A DNA stretch of 15,271 nt, taken from the NCBI RefSeq assembly GCF_030770395.1, contig NZ_CP132480.1, forward strand, positions 4,501,598 to 4,516,868, given 5' to 3'. The position numbers and the translations under genes are program-made. The notes below the pieces were generated by a model, which made no database searches, had not been told where the DNA came from, and saw only the letters and a list, made by a program, of their open reading frames with translations. Source of the DNA: Telluria beijingensis (GTDB lineage Bacteria; Pseudomonadota; Gammaproteobacteria; Burkholderiales; Burkholderiaceae_D). This document shows positions 1 to 7,509 of this stretch, in pieces. Positions within the stretch are counted from its first letter, which is position 1. Each line of letters opens with the position of its first letter.

Positions 1-517
1 AACCAGCACATTACGCCGCTGGGAGGCAAGCGGTCGACTTATTCCAGCGAGAACAGAAGGCGGCCAGCGCCGCTATGACCTGACAGCGCTGCACTCCGGT
101 ATCAAGCACAGTACGCCCGCAATTCGAAAGACTGTCAGCTATCCCCGGCTATCCAGTCACCAACAACGGCCAGATATGGAGCGGCAAAAGCAGGTGCTAG
201 AATTGTACTGCGCAAGCCAAGGCTTGACATTCGACATTATTGCCGATCTTGGCTCTGGCATGAACTATCGCAAACGGGGATTGAAACGCCTGCTCGACGG
301 GATTGTCGAAGGAGAGGTAGGGCGCCTTGTCCTGACGCACAAGGACCGGTTGCTGCGCTTCGGCGCGGAACTCGTTTTCGCGCTGTGCCAGGCGAAACAG
401 GTTGAGGTGGTCATCATCAACCAAGGCAAGGATACCAGTTTCGAAGAGGAGCTTGCCAACGATGTGCTCGAGATCATCACTGAGTTCTCAGCCCGGCTGT
501 ATGGAAGCCGTAGTCAC
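1..517 (+). mobile_element. Remnant of an IS607-family insertion sequence
   Basis: The first ~517 bases are clearly lower in GC than the rest of the window and encode, in one continuous frame, most of an IS607-type recombinase. The accessory tnpB that normally follows, and the 3' end of the recombinase, are absent; host regulator sequence begins at about 517. The left end of the element lies outside the window, so the element's size and left boundary cannot be given. This is best read as an IS remnant left by a deletion that removed one end of the element together with the end of the neighbouring gene. Confidence 0.7.
2..517 (+). pseudogene. IS607-family serine recombinase (TnpA), 5'-partial and 3'-truncated
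   Basis: The frame is open from the left edge, so the gene starts upstream of the window. An ATG at 176 exists but is internal to the domain order and is not the real start. Visible first is a MerR-type winged-helix DNA-binding segment (TSTLRRWEASGRLIPART then GGQRRYD). A linker leads to the resolvase domain, where YPRLSSHQQ corresponds to the family's YARVSSHDQ, and the catalytic serine is retained. Next come the conserved blocks ADLGSGMNYRKRGLKRLL, VLTHKDRLLRFGAELVFALC and EFSARLYGSRS. IS607 recombinases use this serine for recombination without target duplication. After SRSH the frame runs into antisense sequence of the neighbouring regulator and no longer resembles the family, so the last part of the C-terminus is lost. 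The A-to-P and D-to-Q changes at the catalytic motif also suggest decay. Probably non-functional. Confidence 0.8.
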
Positions 518-2634
518 CGAAACCCGACCGGCGTCGCCAGCCGCAGCGGCGCCCTGGGACCGGGGGCCTGGGCCACCAGCCGCAGCGCCTCGCCGTGCTC
601 GCCCAGCATGTGCAGGCTGGCGGCCGGCAGGCGGCGCGCCAGTGCCAGCGCGCGCGCCAGGCCCGCCTGCGCCGCCACCCGCGCCATGCGCAGCAGATGC
701 TCGTGCGCGCTGCGATACAGTCCCGCAGCCTCGCAGCGGGCCGCGAACAGGTGCAAGGCCTCGGCCAGCGCTTCCGGCCGGCCGGCGGTGTCGGCATGCG
801 CGACGGCGCGCTCGTACGGGGCCCAGTCGGCGTGCTGGCCGGCGCCGCCGGCAAGCGCCGCATGCAGGCGCGCCGCGTCCAGCGGATCGGCGGCGGCGCC
901 GGCGTCGATCGCGTCCAGCGCCGCGCGCACGTGGCGCCGCAGTTCGCGCTCGCCCAGCAGGCTGGAACCCAGCACCGCCGGCGCCGCCGCCAGGCGTACC
1001 CCCAGCGCCCGTTCGCCGCCCGGGCCGAAGGCCCAGTCCAGGGCGGCGCGCAGATTGCCCACCACATGGCTGGCGCAGGCCAGCCAGGCGCCATGATCGA
1101 GGGTGTCCCAGCTGCGTTCGCACTCTTCCAGCAGGGCCAGCGTGTAGCGCGCATGGCGCGCCGCCAGCGGATGGCGCTCGGGATCCTCGGCCAGGCGGTC
1201 AATGGCATACGCGCGCGTGATCCCGAGCAGCACGAAGCGGGCGTCCGGGCCCTGGGTGTCGGCCGACACCAGCGACTTGGACACCAGCCCCAGCACGCAG
1301 CTCACCACGCAGGCGGCCGCGCCGGGGCCCACGACGGCCAGAGCCGCCTCCAGCGTGAACGGCCCGACGAATACCGCGCAGTAGCGCAACACCCGCCGTT
1401 CGTCCGGCGACAGCAGCTCATGGCTCCAGTCGAGCAGCGCGCGCAGCGTGCGGTGACGCGGCAGCACCGTGCGCCGCCCGCTGCCGAGCAGGCGCAGGCG
1501 GTCGCCCAGTTGCTCGACCACCCCGTGCACGCCCAGCAGTCCGACCTGGGCGGCGGCGAATTCAAGCGCCAGTGGCACCCCGTCCACGCGGCGGCACAGC
1601 TTGATCGCGGCCGGCAGGTCGGCCTTGCCCAGCCTGAAGGAATCCATGCTGGCCTGGGCCCGGCTGGCCAGCAATTGCAGGGCTGGATAGGCCAGCGCCT
1701 CCTCCATGCCAAGGGCCGGGTCGTCGGGCGGACAGGCGAGTGGCCCGAGGCGCAGCACCCATTCGCCGTCGGCGTCCAGCGGTTCGCGGCTGGTGGCGAC
1801 GACGTCGATCCCGGGCGCGAGCCGCAGCAGGCATTCGGCAACGGCGGTGGCCGGCTCGATCAGGTGCTCGCAGTTGTCCAGCACCACCAGCATGCGGCGC
1901 GGCGCCAGCCAGCGTTCCAGCATGCCGCGCACGTCTTCCCCGGCGGGCTCCAGGCCCAGGCTGGCCGCCAGCGCGTCGGGGATCTGGATCGCGCTGGTCA
2001 ACAGCGCCAGGTCGACGAAGCAGGCGCCGTCGGCATAGCCGGCGCGCAGCTCGGCCGCGAGACACAGCGCCAGCGTCGTCTTGCCGATGCCGCCATGGCC
2101 GACGATGGTCACCAGCCGGCAGCGCGGCAGCAGCGCGCGCAGCTGGTCCAGCACCTCGTCGCGACCCAGCACGCTGGTCAGGCGCAGCGGCAGCGGCCGC
2201 GCGCCGGAGGCCGGCGCCGGCGCGGCGTCCGGGCCAAGCCGCACCACCGGGGCCACGAAGCTGTAGCCGCGCCCGGGGATGTTGGCGATGTAGCGCGAGG
2301 CGCCCGGCCCGTCGCCCAGGGCCTTGCGCAGCGCCCCGATGTGCACCCGCAGGCAGCTGTCCTCGACCACGCTGTCGGGCCAGATCGTGCGTTCGAGCTC
2401 GGCGCGGCTGACAACCTCGCCGGCGCGCTCGACCAGCACCAGCAGCAGCTCGAGCGCGCGCCCGCCCAGCCGCACCGGCGCCGGCCCCAGGAACAGCTGG
2501 CGCGCCTTCCGCAGCAGGCGGAAGGCGCCAAACACATAGACGGGCTGCTCGCCCTGCGGATCCTGCCGTGCCCCCACGCTGGTCTCCCCGTTTGCGCGCC
2601 GTCCGCCCGGATTGCCGGGCGGCGGCGTGTTCAT
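514..2634 (-). CDS. Winged-helix / P-loop ATPase transcriptional regulator, C-terminus truncated at IS junction
   Basis: The product is 706 residues from the ATG at 2634. The frame is open further upstream, but that part is antisense to the next gene and has no family similarity. An OmpR/CadC-type winged helix occupies residues ~33-128 (FGAFRL, LGGRALELLLVLVERAGEVVSR, GRGYSFVAPV). A STAND/NB-ARC-like ATPase follows, with Walker A GHGGIGKT (~179-186), Walker B MLVVLDNCEH (~248-257) and VATSREPL. From ~480 on, helical TPR-like repeats extend to the end. Such proteins are cytoplasmic regulators that probably couple ligand and nucleotide binding to DNA binding; no ligand is known here. The start overlaps the stop of the upstream paralogue as ATGA, which implies translational coupling. 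The reading frame ends at a TGA (514-516) that lies at the IS607 remnant, right after LATPVGFR. Related full-length proteins are usually ~900 residues or longer, so the terminal TPR part appears lost. Activity is uncertain. Confidence 0.82.
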   Translation of the reverse strand: MNTPPPGNPGGRRANGETSVGARQDPQGEQPVYVFGAFRLLRKARQLFLGPAPVRLGGRALELLLVLVERAGEVVSRAELERTIWPDSVVEDSCLRVHIGALRKALGDGPGASRYIANIPGRGYSFVAPVVRLGPDAAPAPASGARPLPLRLTSVLGRDEVLDQLRALLPRCRLVTIVGHGGIGKTTLALCLAAELRAGYADGACFVDLALLTSAIQIPDALAASLGLEPAGEDVRGMLERWLAPRRMLVVLDNCEHLIEPATAVAECLLRLAPGIDVVATSREPLDADGEWVLRLGPLACPPDDPALGMEEALAYPALQLLASRAQASMDSFRLGKADLPAAIKLCRRVDGVPLALEFAAAQVGLLGVHGVVEQLGDRLRLLGSGRRTVLPRHRTLRALLDWSHELLSPDERRVLRYCAVFVGPFTLEAALAVVGPGAAACVVSCVLGLVSKSLVSADTQGPDARFVLLGITRAYAIDRLAEDPERHPLAARHARYTLALLEECERSWDTLDHGAWLACASHVVGNLRAALDWAFGPGGERALGVRLAAAPAVLGSSLLGERELRRHVRAALDAIDAGAAADPLDAARLHAALAGGAGQHADWAPYERAVAHADTAGRPEALAEALHLFAARCEAAGLYRSAHEHLLRMARVAAQAGLARALALARRLPAASLHMLGEHGEALRLVAQAPGPRAPLRLATPVGFR

Positions 2635-4025
2635 GATTGTTCGATGCGATAGTGCTCCATGCGCTGCGCCACGGCCCCGGCCTCGCCGCTGGCGGCCAGG
2701 CGCGCCCGCACGTAGCGCCGGGTCGTATTCAGCAGGCGGTAGTACGCCGGGCCGCCGCCGTCGGTCTCGAGCAGCGACCCGGCGGCCAGCGCAGCCAGCG
2801 CCGGCGCCACCGCATCCGGCGCCAGCGCGCCGAAGGCGCAGACCTGCAGCGCCACCGCTGGTGCGAAGGCGCCGTCGAACAGCGCCAGGCGGCGCAGCAG
2901 CGTGCGCTGGGCCTCGTCCAGCAGGCGATCGCTGGCCTCGAACACCGCCGCCAGCGAAGCATGGCGCGGGCCGGCCAGGCGTCGGCTGCGGGTCAGCAGG
3001 ACGAAAATATCGTCCAGGCGCGCCGCCAGCCCCTCGACCCCGAGCGCCTCGACACGGGCGGCGGCCAGCTCCAGCGCCAGCGGCAAGCCGTCGAGCTGGC
3101 GGCATAGTTCGATCACGTACGGCAGATTGGCCGGATTCAAGGCAAAACGGCTGCTATTGGCCGCAGCGCGTTCGACGAACAGCGCGATCGCCGGCAGCGC
3201 CAGCGCCTGGGCGCAGTCGAGCGCCGCGCCTGGCGCGGGCAGGTCGAGCGGCGGCAGGCGCAGCACCCATTCGCCAGCGACGCCGAGTGGCGCGCGACTC
3301 GTGGCGAGCAGCGTGAGCCCATCCGTGGCGGCGGCAATCTGCGCAGCCCGCGCCGCCGCCGGCAAGTCGTGTTCGCAGTTGTCGAGCACCAGCAAAGCCT
3401 GGCGCGCATGCGCCAGGTCGCCGACCGCCGCCACCGGGTCTTCGCCGGCGGCGCAGTCGACCACGTGGCAGCCGGGATGGCGCCGCGCATGGGCCAACGC
3501 GAGCGCCGACTTGCCGCATCCGCCGGCGCCGGTCACGGTCGCGACGCTCGCCTGCGCCAATCCCTGCTCCAGCGACAGGAGTGCGGCCGAGCGCCCGACC
3601 AGTTGCCCCAGGCGCGGACCGCGCATGCCCTGGAACACCGGCGGCCAGTCGCCGCGCGCATGCGGCGCCGGGTCCCAGGGGCAGGCGCGGACCGGCGTCA
3701 CGAAGCGGTAACCGCGGCCCGGCACCGTGGCCACGTAGCGCTCGGCCGCGCTTTCTCCCAGCGCCTTGCGCAACGCCGACATGTGGACCCGCAGGCCGTT
3801 TTCCTCGACCACCGCATGGGGCCAGACGGCCTCCACCAGCTCGTGGTGGCTCACCACCTCGCCGGCGCGCGTCACCAGTGCGACCAGCAGGTCGAAGGCG
3901 CGGCCGCCCAGCGCCACCGGCGTCTCGCCGCGCACCAGCAGCTTGCGCGCCGGGTATAGCGCGAAGGGTCCGAAGGTATAGTCGGCGCCGGCCTGCGTCG
4001 GCAAAAGGACAGTATCGTTATGCAT
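2631..4025 (-). CDS. Short winged-helix / P-loop ATPase transcriptional regulator (no TPR region)
   Basis: The product is 464 residues from the ATG at 4025 (MHNDTVLLP). In-frame alternatives are an ATG at 4040 and a GTG at 4058. None has a well-spaced Shine-Dalgarno; GAGGT sits immediately before the chosen ATG, so the start is uncertain. An OmpR-type winged helix spans ~17-112 (TFGPFALYPARKLL, LGGRAFDLLVALVTRAGEVVS, GRGYRFVTPV). An ATPase domain follows with Walker A GAGGCGKS (~166-173), Walker B LLVLDNCEH (~211-219) and LLATSRAPLG, then LDGLPLALELAAARV. The protein stops at HYRIEQS, about where the TPR sensor region begins in its downstream paralogue, so it is a natural or degenerate short form. 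The two genes are evidently an old tandem duplication. It lies 128 bp downstream of the hydrolase gene and has its own candidate promoter. A role in controlling the adjacent divergent hydrolase/catalase operons is inferred from position only. Confidence 0.82.
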   Translation of the reverse strand: MHNDTVLLPTQAGADYTFGPFALYPARKLLVRGETPVALGGRAFDLLVALVTRAGEVVSHHELVEAVWPHAVVEENGLRVHMSALRKALGESAAERYVATVPGRGYRFVTPVRACPWDPAPHARGDWPPVFQGMRGPRLGQLVGRSAALLSLEQGLAQASVATVTGAGGCGKSALALAHARRHPGCHVVDCAAGEDPVAAVGDLAHARQALLVLDNCEHDLPAAARAAQIAAATDGLTLLATSRAPLGVAGEWVLRLPPLDLPAPGAALDCAQALALPAIALFVERAAANSSRFALNPANLPYVIELCRQLDGLPLALELAAARVEALGVEGLAARLDDIFVLLTRSRRLAGPRHASLAAVFEASDRLLDEAQRTLLRRLALFDGAFAPAVALQVCAFGALAPDAVAPALAALAAGSLLETDGGGPAYYRLLNTTRRYVRARLAASGEAGAVAQRMEHYRIEQS

Positions 4026-4097
4026 ACCTCGGTATCGCATGGCGGGCGGGACGGGCACCGCCCGTCGCGGCCAATGGATTGCCCGTCAATACTCGCT

Positions 4098-4126
4098 ACC
4101 TTAAGCCTTCCGCGGTCTCATGACAA
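4098..4126 (-). promoter_or_regulatory. Candidate sigma70 promoter for the regulator pair
   Basis: Read on the minus strand, TTGTCA (4126-4121, five of six to the -35 consensus) is followed after 17 bp by TAAGGT (4103-4098, a weak -10). It lies in the 128-bp gap between the dienelactone-hydrolase-like gene and the regulators, in an AT-richer patch, and points into the regulators. The predicted start of transcription is near 4091, leaving a ~65-nt leader. This is a motif match by eye only. Confidence 0.4.
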
Positions 4127-4153
4127 GAAGTAAATAAACAACGCTGCGCCGCC

Positions 4154-4867
4154 TCAGCCGAGATGGGTTTGGAGGAAGGCGAGCGTGCGGCCGTTGGCCA
4201 GGTCGGCCGCCGCGCGGTCGAAGTGCGCGCCGCCGGGACGCGCGAACGCATGCGACTGCCCGGGATAGCCGTGGACGGTCGCGCCCGGCCGGTCCGCCAC
4301 GGCGGCGCGGATCGCGGCCTGGGCCTCCTTGCCGATGTACTCGTCCTCTTCGGCCAGGTGCATCAGCAGCGGCGTGCGCAGCGCGCCGGCGCGGTCGAGG
4401 AAGCGTTCGGTGCCGCCGCCATAATAGGCGACCGCCGCATCAGGGGCGCCGGTGGCGGCGGCCAGGAAGGTCAGCAGGCCGCCCAGACAGAAGCCCATGA
4501 CGCCGACCTTGCCGGACGCGCCATCCAGGACACGCGCGGCGGCGACGGTGGCGACGACGTCGGCCACGCCCTGGTCGAAGTCGTAGGCGCGGTACAGCGC
4601 GAAGCCGCGCTCCTGGTGCTCGGGATTCGCTTCATCCATCGACAGGCCGCGCTCGCTGCGCCAGAACAGGTCCGGGCACACGGCGATGAAGCCGTGCGCG
4701 GCCAGCTCGCGCGCGATGCTGCGGATGCCGGGGTTGACGCCGAAGATTTCCTGCAGGACGACGACGACCGGGGCCGATCCAGACGCCGATGCGTGCGCCG
4801 GGTCGGGCCGGACGACGAGCGCGGCAAAGCTGCCGTCGGCGACGGCGATATCGATGGTGGGGTCCAT
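4154..4867 (-). CDS. Dienelactone hydrolase family protein
   Basis: The product is 237 residues. The start at 4867 was chosen because AAGGAAG lies about 5 nt upstream and because the family similarity begins here (MDPTIDIAV); the open frame extends further upstream without similarity. It is an alpha/beta-hydrolase of the DLH type. LQEIFGVNPGIR carries the conserved Glu (E40) and Arg; the nucleophile elbow GFCLGG has Cys127; Asp175 lies in EEDEYIG; His206 lies in GQSHAF. This matches the Cys-Asp-His triad of carboxymethylenebutenolidase. The length is typical (~230-240). There is no signal peptide, so it is presumably cytosolic. Family members hydrolyse dienelactones or other small esters and lactones; the substrate here is unknown. 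No chlorocatechol pathway genes are visible. It is divergent from the haloperoxidase/catalase genes across a shared 207-bp control region and upstream of two regulators on the same strand. Confidence 0.88.
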   Translation of the reverse strand: MDPTIDIAVADGSFAALVVRPDPAHASASGSAPVVVVLQEIFGVNPGIRSIARELAAHGFIAVCPDLFWRSERGLSMDEANPEHQERGFALYRAYDFDQGVADVVATVAAARVLDGASGKVGVMGFCLGGLLTFLAAATGAPDAAVAYYGGGTERFLDRAGALRTPLLMHLAEEDEYIGKEAQAAIRAAVADRPGATVHGYPGQSHAFARPGGAHFDRAAADLANGRTLAFLQTHLG

Positions 4868-4907
4868 GGCTCTTCCTTCAGTCAGGTGTTGTCGGGCTGG
4901 GAATTCG

Positions 4908-4913
4908 AGTCTA
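4908..4913 (-). promoter_or_regulatory. Candidate -10 box for the dienelactone hydrolase gene
   Basis: The minus strand reads TAGACT here, four of six to TATAAT. The predicted transcript would start near 4901, ~35 nt before the ATG. At the -35 distance (about 4931-4936) the sequence is GC-rich and unlike TTGACA, so the promoter would need an activator. The -10 lies 22 bp from the outer edge of the dyad at 4936-4995. Confidence 0.4.
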
Positions 4914-4935
4914 CTCACCCTTGACGGCGCGGCGG

Positions 4936-4995
4936 GTGAATTCTCGTGAAACCGTGCGCGCGCCCGGCGCCGCACGGCGTTTCACGATCATTCAC
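4936..4995. repeat. 60-bp imperfect dyad of GTGAA boxes; candidate operator
   Basis: The left arm (4936-4958) begins GTGAATTCTCGTGAAAC and ends CGTGCG. The right arm (4971-4995), reverse-complemented, begins GTGAATGATCGTGAAAC and ends CGTGCG. The arms differ by two substitutions and one 2-nt insertion and are separated by a 12-nt GC-only centre. Within each arm GTGAA recurs with an 11-bp period (4936 and 4947 on the left). OmpR/PhoB-type winged helices are known to bind head-to-tail repeats of about this period. The site lies midway between two divergent -10 boxes, outside both predicted transcripts, so a DNA-binding role fits better than an RNA hairpin. Which protein binds it is inferred. 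Confidence 0.6.
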
Positions 4996-5018
4996 TATCG
5001 GCCGCGGCCGGCGCTGCC

Positions 5019-5024
5019 TACACT
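5019..5024 (+). promoter_or_regulatory. Candidate -10 box for the haloperoxidase-catalase operon
   Basis: TACACT matches TATAAT at four of six positions and lies 23 bp from the outer edge of the dyad, nearly mirroring the minus-strand -10 (22 bp). No acceptable -35 is present 16-18 bp upstream (the sequence there is TATCGG), which again suggests activation from the dyad. The predicted start is near 5031, giving a ~45-nt leader that ends in the ribosome-binding site GAGGAGA. Confidence 0.4.
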
Positions 5025-5074
5025 GGTCGCCATTCGATCATTTCCCAACCACCATCTAAACCGAGGAGAAACAC

Positions 5075-5899
5075 ATGGCCATCTTCACCACCAGCGAAGG
5101 CGTCGAACTGTATTACAAGGACTGGGGCAGCGGCCAGCCGATCGTGTTCTGCCACGGCTGGCCCCTGTCCTCGGACAGTTGGGAATCGCAGATGATCTTC
5201 TTCGCCGACCAGGGCTACCGCTGCATCGCCCACGACCGCCGCGGCCACGGCCGCTCGAGCCAGCCGTGGGACGGCAACGACATGGACCACTATGCCGACG
5301 ACCTGGCCGAGCTGCTGGCCCATCTCGGCGTCGAGAACGCGGTGCTGTTCGGCTTCTCGACCGGCGGCGGCGAAGTGGCGCGCTACATCGGCCGCCACGG
5401 CACGGCCCGGGTGGCCAAGGCCGGCCTGGTCTCGGCGGTGCCGCCGCTGATGCTCAAGACCGAGGCCAATCCCGGCGGGCTGCCGATCGAGGTGTTCGAC
5501 GGCATCCGCGCCGGCCAGCTGGCCGACCGTTCCCAGCTCTACCTGGACATCCCGACCGGCCCGTTCTACGGTTTCAACCGGCCCGGCGCCAAGGTGTCGC
5601 AGGGCCTGATCCAGTCGTGGTGGCTGCAGGGCATGCTGGGCGGCCACAAGAACACCTACGACTCGATCAAGGCGTTCTCGGAGACCGACTTCACCGAAGA
5701 CCTCAAGAAGTTCACCATCCCGACCTTGATCATCCACGGCGACGACGACCAGATCGTGCCGATCGACGCCGCCGGACGCGCCTCGAAGCGCCTGGTCCCG
5801 CATGCGCAACTGATCGTGTATCCGGGCGCCCCGCACGGCCTGACCGATACCCACAAGGACCAGGTCAATGCCGACCTGCTGGCCTTCGTGCGCGGCTGA
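5075..5899 (+). CDS. Alpha/beta hydrolase, cofactor-free haloperoxidase (non-heme chloroperoxidase) type
   Basis: The product is 274 residues, and the ATG is preceded by GAGGAGAAACAC, a good ribosome-binding site. Motifs in order are the oxyanion-hole segment [12 protein letters not shown] (~25-36), [10 protein letters not shown] (~52-61), the nucleophile elbow GFSTGG with Ser95, the acid in HGDDDQIVP (about Asp225) and the base in [10 protein letters not shown] (His254). This motif set and length are characteristic of the cofactor-free chloroperoxidase/arylesterase group. These enzymes hydrolyse esters and, with acetate and H2O2, form peracids in vitro. The natural substrate cannot be told from sequence. 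No signal peptide is visible. The catalase gene follows 63 bp downstream with no terminator between, so the two are probably one operon; the pairing suggests peroxide or peracid metabolism. Confidence 0.88.
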   Translation: MAIFTTSEGVELYYKDWGSGQPIVFCHGWPLSSDSWESQMIFFADQGYRCIAHDRRGHGRSSQPWDGNDMDHYADDLAELLAHLGVENAVLFGFSTGGGEVARYIGRHGTARVAKAGLVSAVPPLMLKTEANPGGLPIEVFDGIRAGQLADRSQLYLDIPTGPFYGFNRPGAKVSQGLIQSWWLQGMLGGHKNTYDSIKAFSETDFTEDLKKFTIPTLIIHGDDDQIVPIDAAGRASKRLVPHAQLIVYPGAPHGLTDTHKDQVNADLLAFVRG

Positions 5900-5962
5900 G
5901 GTGCAAGAGAGGATCCCGCGAAGGACCCCGAGCGCCCGCCACCCCACTCAAAGGAGGATGCC

Positions 5963-7405
5963 ATGAAAGAACTGACCACCGCCGCGGGCGCCCCCGTGGT
6001 CGACAACCAGAACACGATGACGGCCGGCCCGCGCGGTCCGGCCCTGCTGCAGGACGTGTGGTTCCTGGAAAAGCTGGCTCACTTCGACCGCGAAGTGATC
6101 CCCGAGCGCCGTATGCATGCCAAGGGCGGCGGCGCCTACGGCAGCTTCACCGTGACCCACGACATCACGCGCTACACCAAGGCGCGCCTGTTCTCCGAGG
6201 TCGGCAAGAAGACCGGGATGTTCATGCGCTTCTCGACCGTGGCCGGCGAACGCGGCGCCGCCGACGCCGAACGCGACATCCGCGGCTTCGCGATAAAGTT
6301 CTACACCGAGCAGGGCAACTGGGACCTGGTCGGCAACAATACGCCGGTGTTCTTCATGCGCGACCCGCTCAAGTTCCCGGACCTGAACCACGCCATCAAG
6401 CGCGACCCACGCACCGGCCTGCGCAGCGCCGACAACAACTGGGATTTCTGGTCCAGCCTGCCCGAAGCGCTGCACCAGGTGACGATCGTCATGAGCGACC
6501 GCGGCATCCCACGGAGCTTTCGTCACATGCACGGCTTCGGCAGCCATACCTTCAGCTTCATCAATGCGGCCAACGAGCGCTTCTGGGTCAAGTTCACCTT
6601 CAAGACGCAGCAAGGCATCCAGAACCTGAGCGATGCCGAGGCGGCCGCGCTGATCGGGCGCGACCGCGAAAGCAGCCTGCGCGACCTGTACGAGAGCATC
6701 GAGGCCGGCGCCTTCCCGCGCTGGACCATGTACGTGCAAATCATGCCCGAGGCCGAGGCGGCAAGCTACCGCTACAACCCGTTCGACCTGACCAAGGTAT
6801 GGCTGCATGCCGACTACCCGCTGATCGAGGTCGGCGTGCTGGAACTGAACCGCAACCCGGAGAACAACTTCGCCGAGGTCGAGCAGGCCGGCTTCAACCC
6901 GGCCCACGTGGTGCCCGGGATCGGCTTCTCGCCCGACAAGATGCTGCAGGGCCGCCTGTTCTCGTATGGCGACGCGCTGCGCTACCGGCTTGGCGTCAAC
7001 CACCACCAGATCCCCGTCAACGCGCCGCGCTGCCCGGTGCACAGCTATCATCGCGACGGCGCGATGCGGGTCGACGGCAATCGCGGCGGAACCCCGTCCT
7101 ACGAGCCGAACCGCCATGGCGAGTGGCAGGACCAGCCCGACTTCAGGGAGCCGCCCCTGTCGCTCGAGGGCGCGGCCGACCACTGGAACCACCGGGTCGA
7201 CACCGATTATTATTCGCAGCCGGCGCTGCTGTTTGGCAAGATGTCGCCGGCCCAGCGCGAGGCGCTGTTCCAGAACACGGCGCGAGCGATCGCCGGCGCC
7301 TCGAACGAGGTCAAGGCGCGCCACATCGCCAACTGTACGCTGTGCGATCCGGCCTATGGCGACGGCGTGGCGCGCGCCATCGTGCAGGCCAGCGAAGGCG
7401 GGTGA
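5963..7405 (+). CDS. katA: Monofunctional heme catalase, small-subunit type
   Basis: The product is 480 residues, preceded by the strong ribosome-binding site AAAGGAGG. It catalyses 2 H2O2 -> O2 + 2 H2O with heme b. The distal catalytic His52 lies in [14 protein letters not shown], the distal Asn125 in [11 protein letters not shown], and the proximal heme ligand Tyr335 in [14 protein letters not shown]. The [14 protein letters not shown] and NHHQIPVN blocks are also present. The ~480-residue length, with no C-terminal flavodoxin-like domain, places it with small-subunit catalases (clade 3-like by inspection). No signal peptide is visible. It follows the haloperoxidase-like hydrolase in a probable operon and may detoxify peroxide used or produced by that enzyme. 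No OxyR-type site was recognised; control from the shared dyad upstream is more likely. The specific symbol katA rests on size and style. Confidence 0.95.
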   Translation: MKELTTAAGAPVVDNQNTMTAGPRGPALLQDVWFLEKLAHFDREVIPERRMHAKGGGAYGSFTVTHDITRYTKARLFSEVGKKTGMFMRFSTVAGERGAADAERDIRGFAIKFYTEQGNWDLVGNNTPVFFMRDPLKFPDLNHAIKRDPRTGLRSADNNWDFWSSLPEALHQVTIVMSDRGIPRSFRHMHGFGSHTFSFINAANERFWVKFTFKTQQGIQNLSDAEAAALIGRDRESSLRDLYESIEAGAFPRWTMYVQIMPEAEAASYRYNPFDLTKVWLHADYPLIEVGVLELNRNPENNFAEVEQAGFNPAHVVPGIGFSPDKMLQGRLFSYGDALRYRLGVNHHQIPVNAPRCPVHSYHRDGAMRVDGNRGGTPSYEPNRHGEWQDQPDFREPPLSLEGAADHWNHRVDTDYYSQPALLFGKMSPAQREALFQNTARAIAGASNEVKARHIANCTLCDPAYGDGVARAIVQASEGG

Positions 7406-7423
7406 GGCGGGTGAAGGCGGGAG
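7397..7423 (+). repeat. Tandem GGCGGGTGA repeat across the catalase stop codon
   Basis: Two exact consecutive copies of GGCGGGTGA (7397-7405, 7406-7414) are followed, after one A, by a third imperfect copy GGCGGGAG. The first copy contains the catalase stop codon. This is probably a slippage-type micro-duplication. No terminator hairpin with a T-run was found after the catalase gene. Confidence 0.6.
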
Positions 7424-7466
7424 CGGTCGTGGGCGGATGAGCGCGGCGCCGGCGCCCGCCGTGCTA

Positions 7467-7472
7467 TAGAAT
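7467..7472 (+). promoter_or_regulatory. Candidate -10 box for the TRIC-family gene
   Basis: TAGAAT (five of six), within GCTATAGAAT, lies 38 bp before the ATG at 7510. Upstream at the expected -35 zone lies only GC-rich sequence, including the perfect 12-bp palindrome GGCGCCGGCGCC (7445-7456). The gap 7406-7509 contains nothing else recognisable. Confidence 0.45.
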
Positions 7473-7509
7473 GCCGGTCCCGGTGCAGATCGCACCATCC
7501 TGAGCCGAG

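Noticed and set aside
518..1096. Continuation of the recombinase frame to 1096
   Set aside because: After about 517 the frame is antisense to the regulator and loses all IS607 similarity; the fusion is a consequence of the junction, not a real chimeric protein.
595..2652. 685-codon plus-strand frame antisense to the long regulator
   Set aside because: Arg/Gln/His/Ala-rich antisense product of GC-rich DNA; the minus-strand frame has clear winged-helix and Walker motifs.
4936..4995. Dyad as an intrinsic terminator, REP element or mobile-element end
   Set aside because: It lies upstream of both divergent genes, has no T-run, and shows 11-bp internal periodicity that better fits protein binding; a repetitive element cannot be fully excluded without a genome search.
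4789..7440. 883-codon plus-strand open frame across the divergent region, hydrolase and catalase
   Set aside because: It is a shadow frame: rich in Arg/Pro/Gly, no family similarity, and it overlaps two well-supported genes in another frame with good ribosome-binding sites.
7397..7460. Intrinsic terminator after the catalase gene
   Set aside because: GC-rich repeats and the palindrome GGCGCCGGCGCC are present but no T-run follows; instead a -10 box for the next gene does.
5948..7498. 516-codon minus-strand frame antisense to the catalase gene
   Set aside because: Its composition is typical of an antisense shadow and the plus strand encodes an unmistakable catalase with a strong ribosome-binding site.
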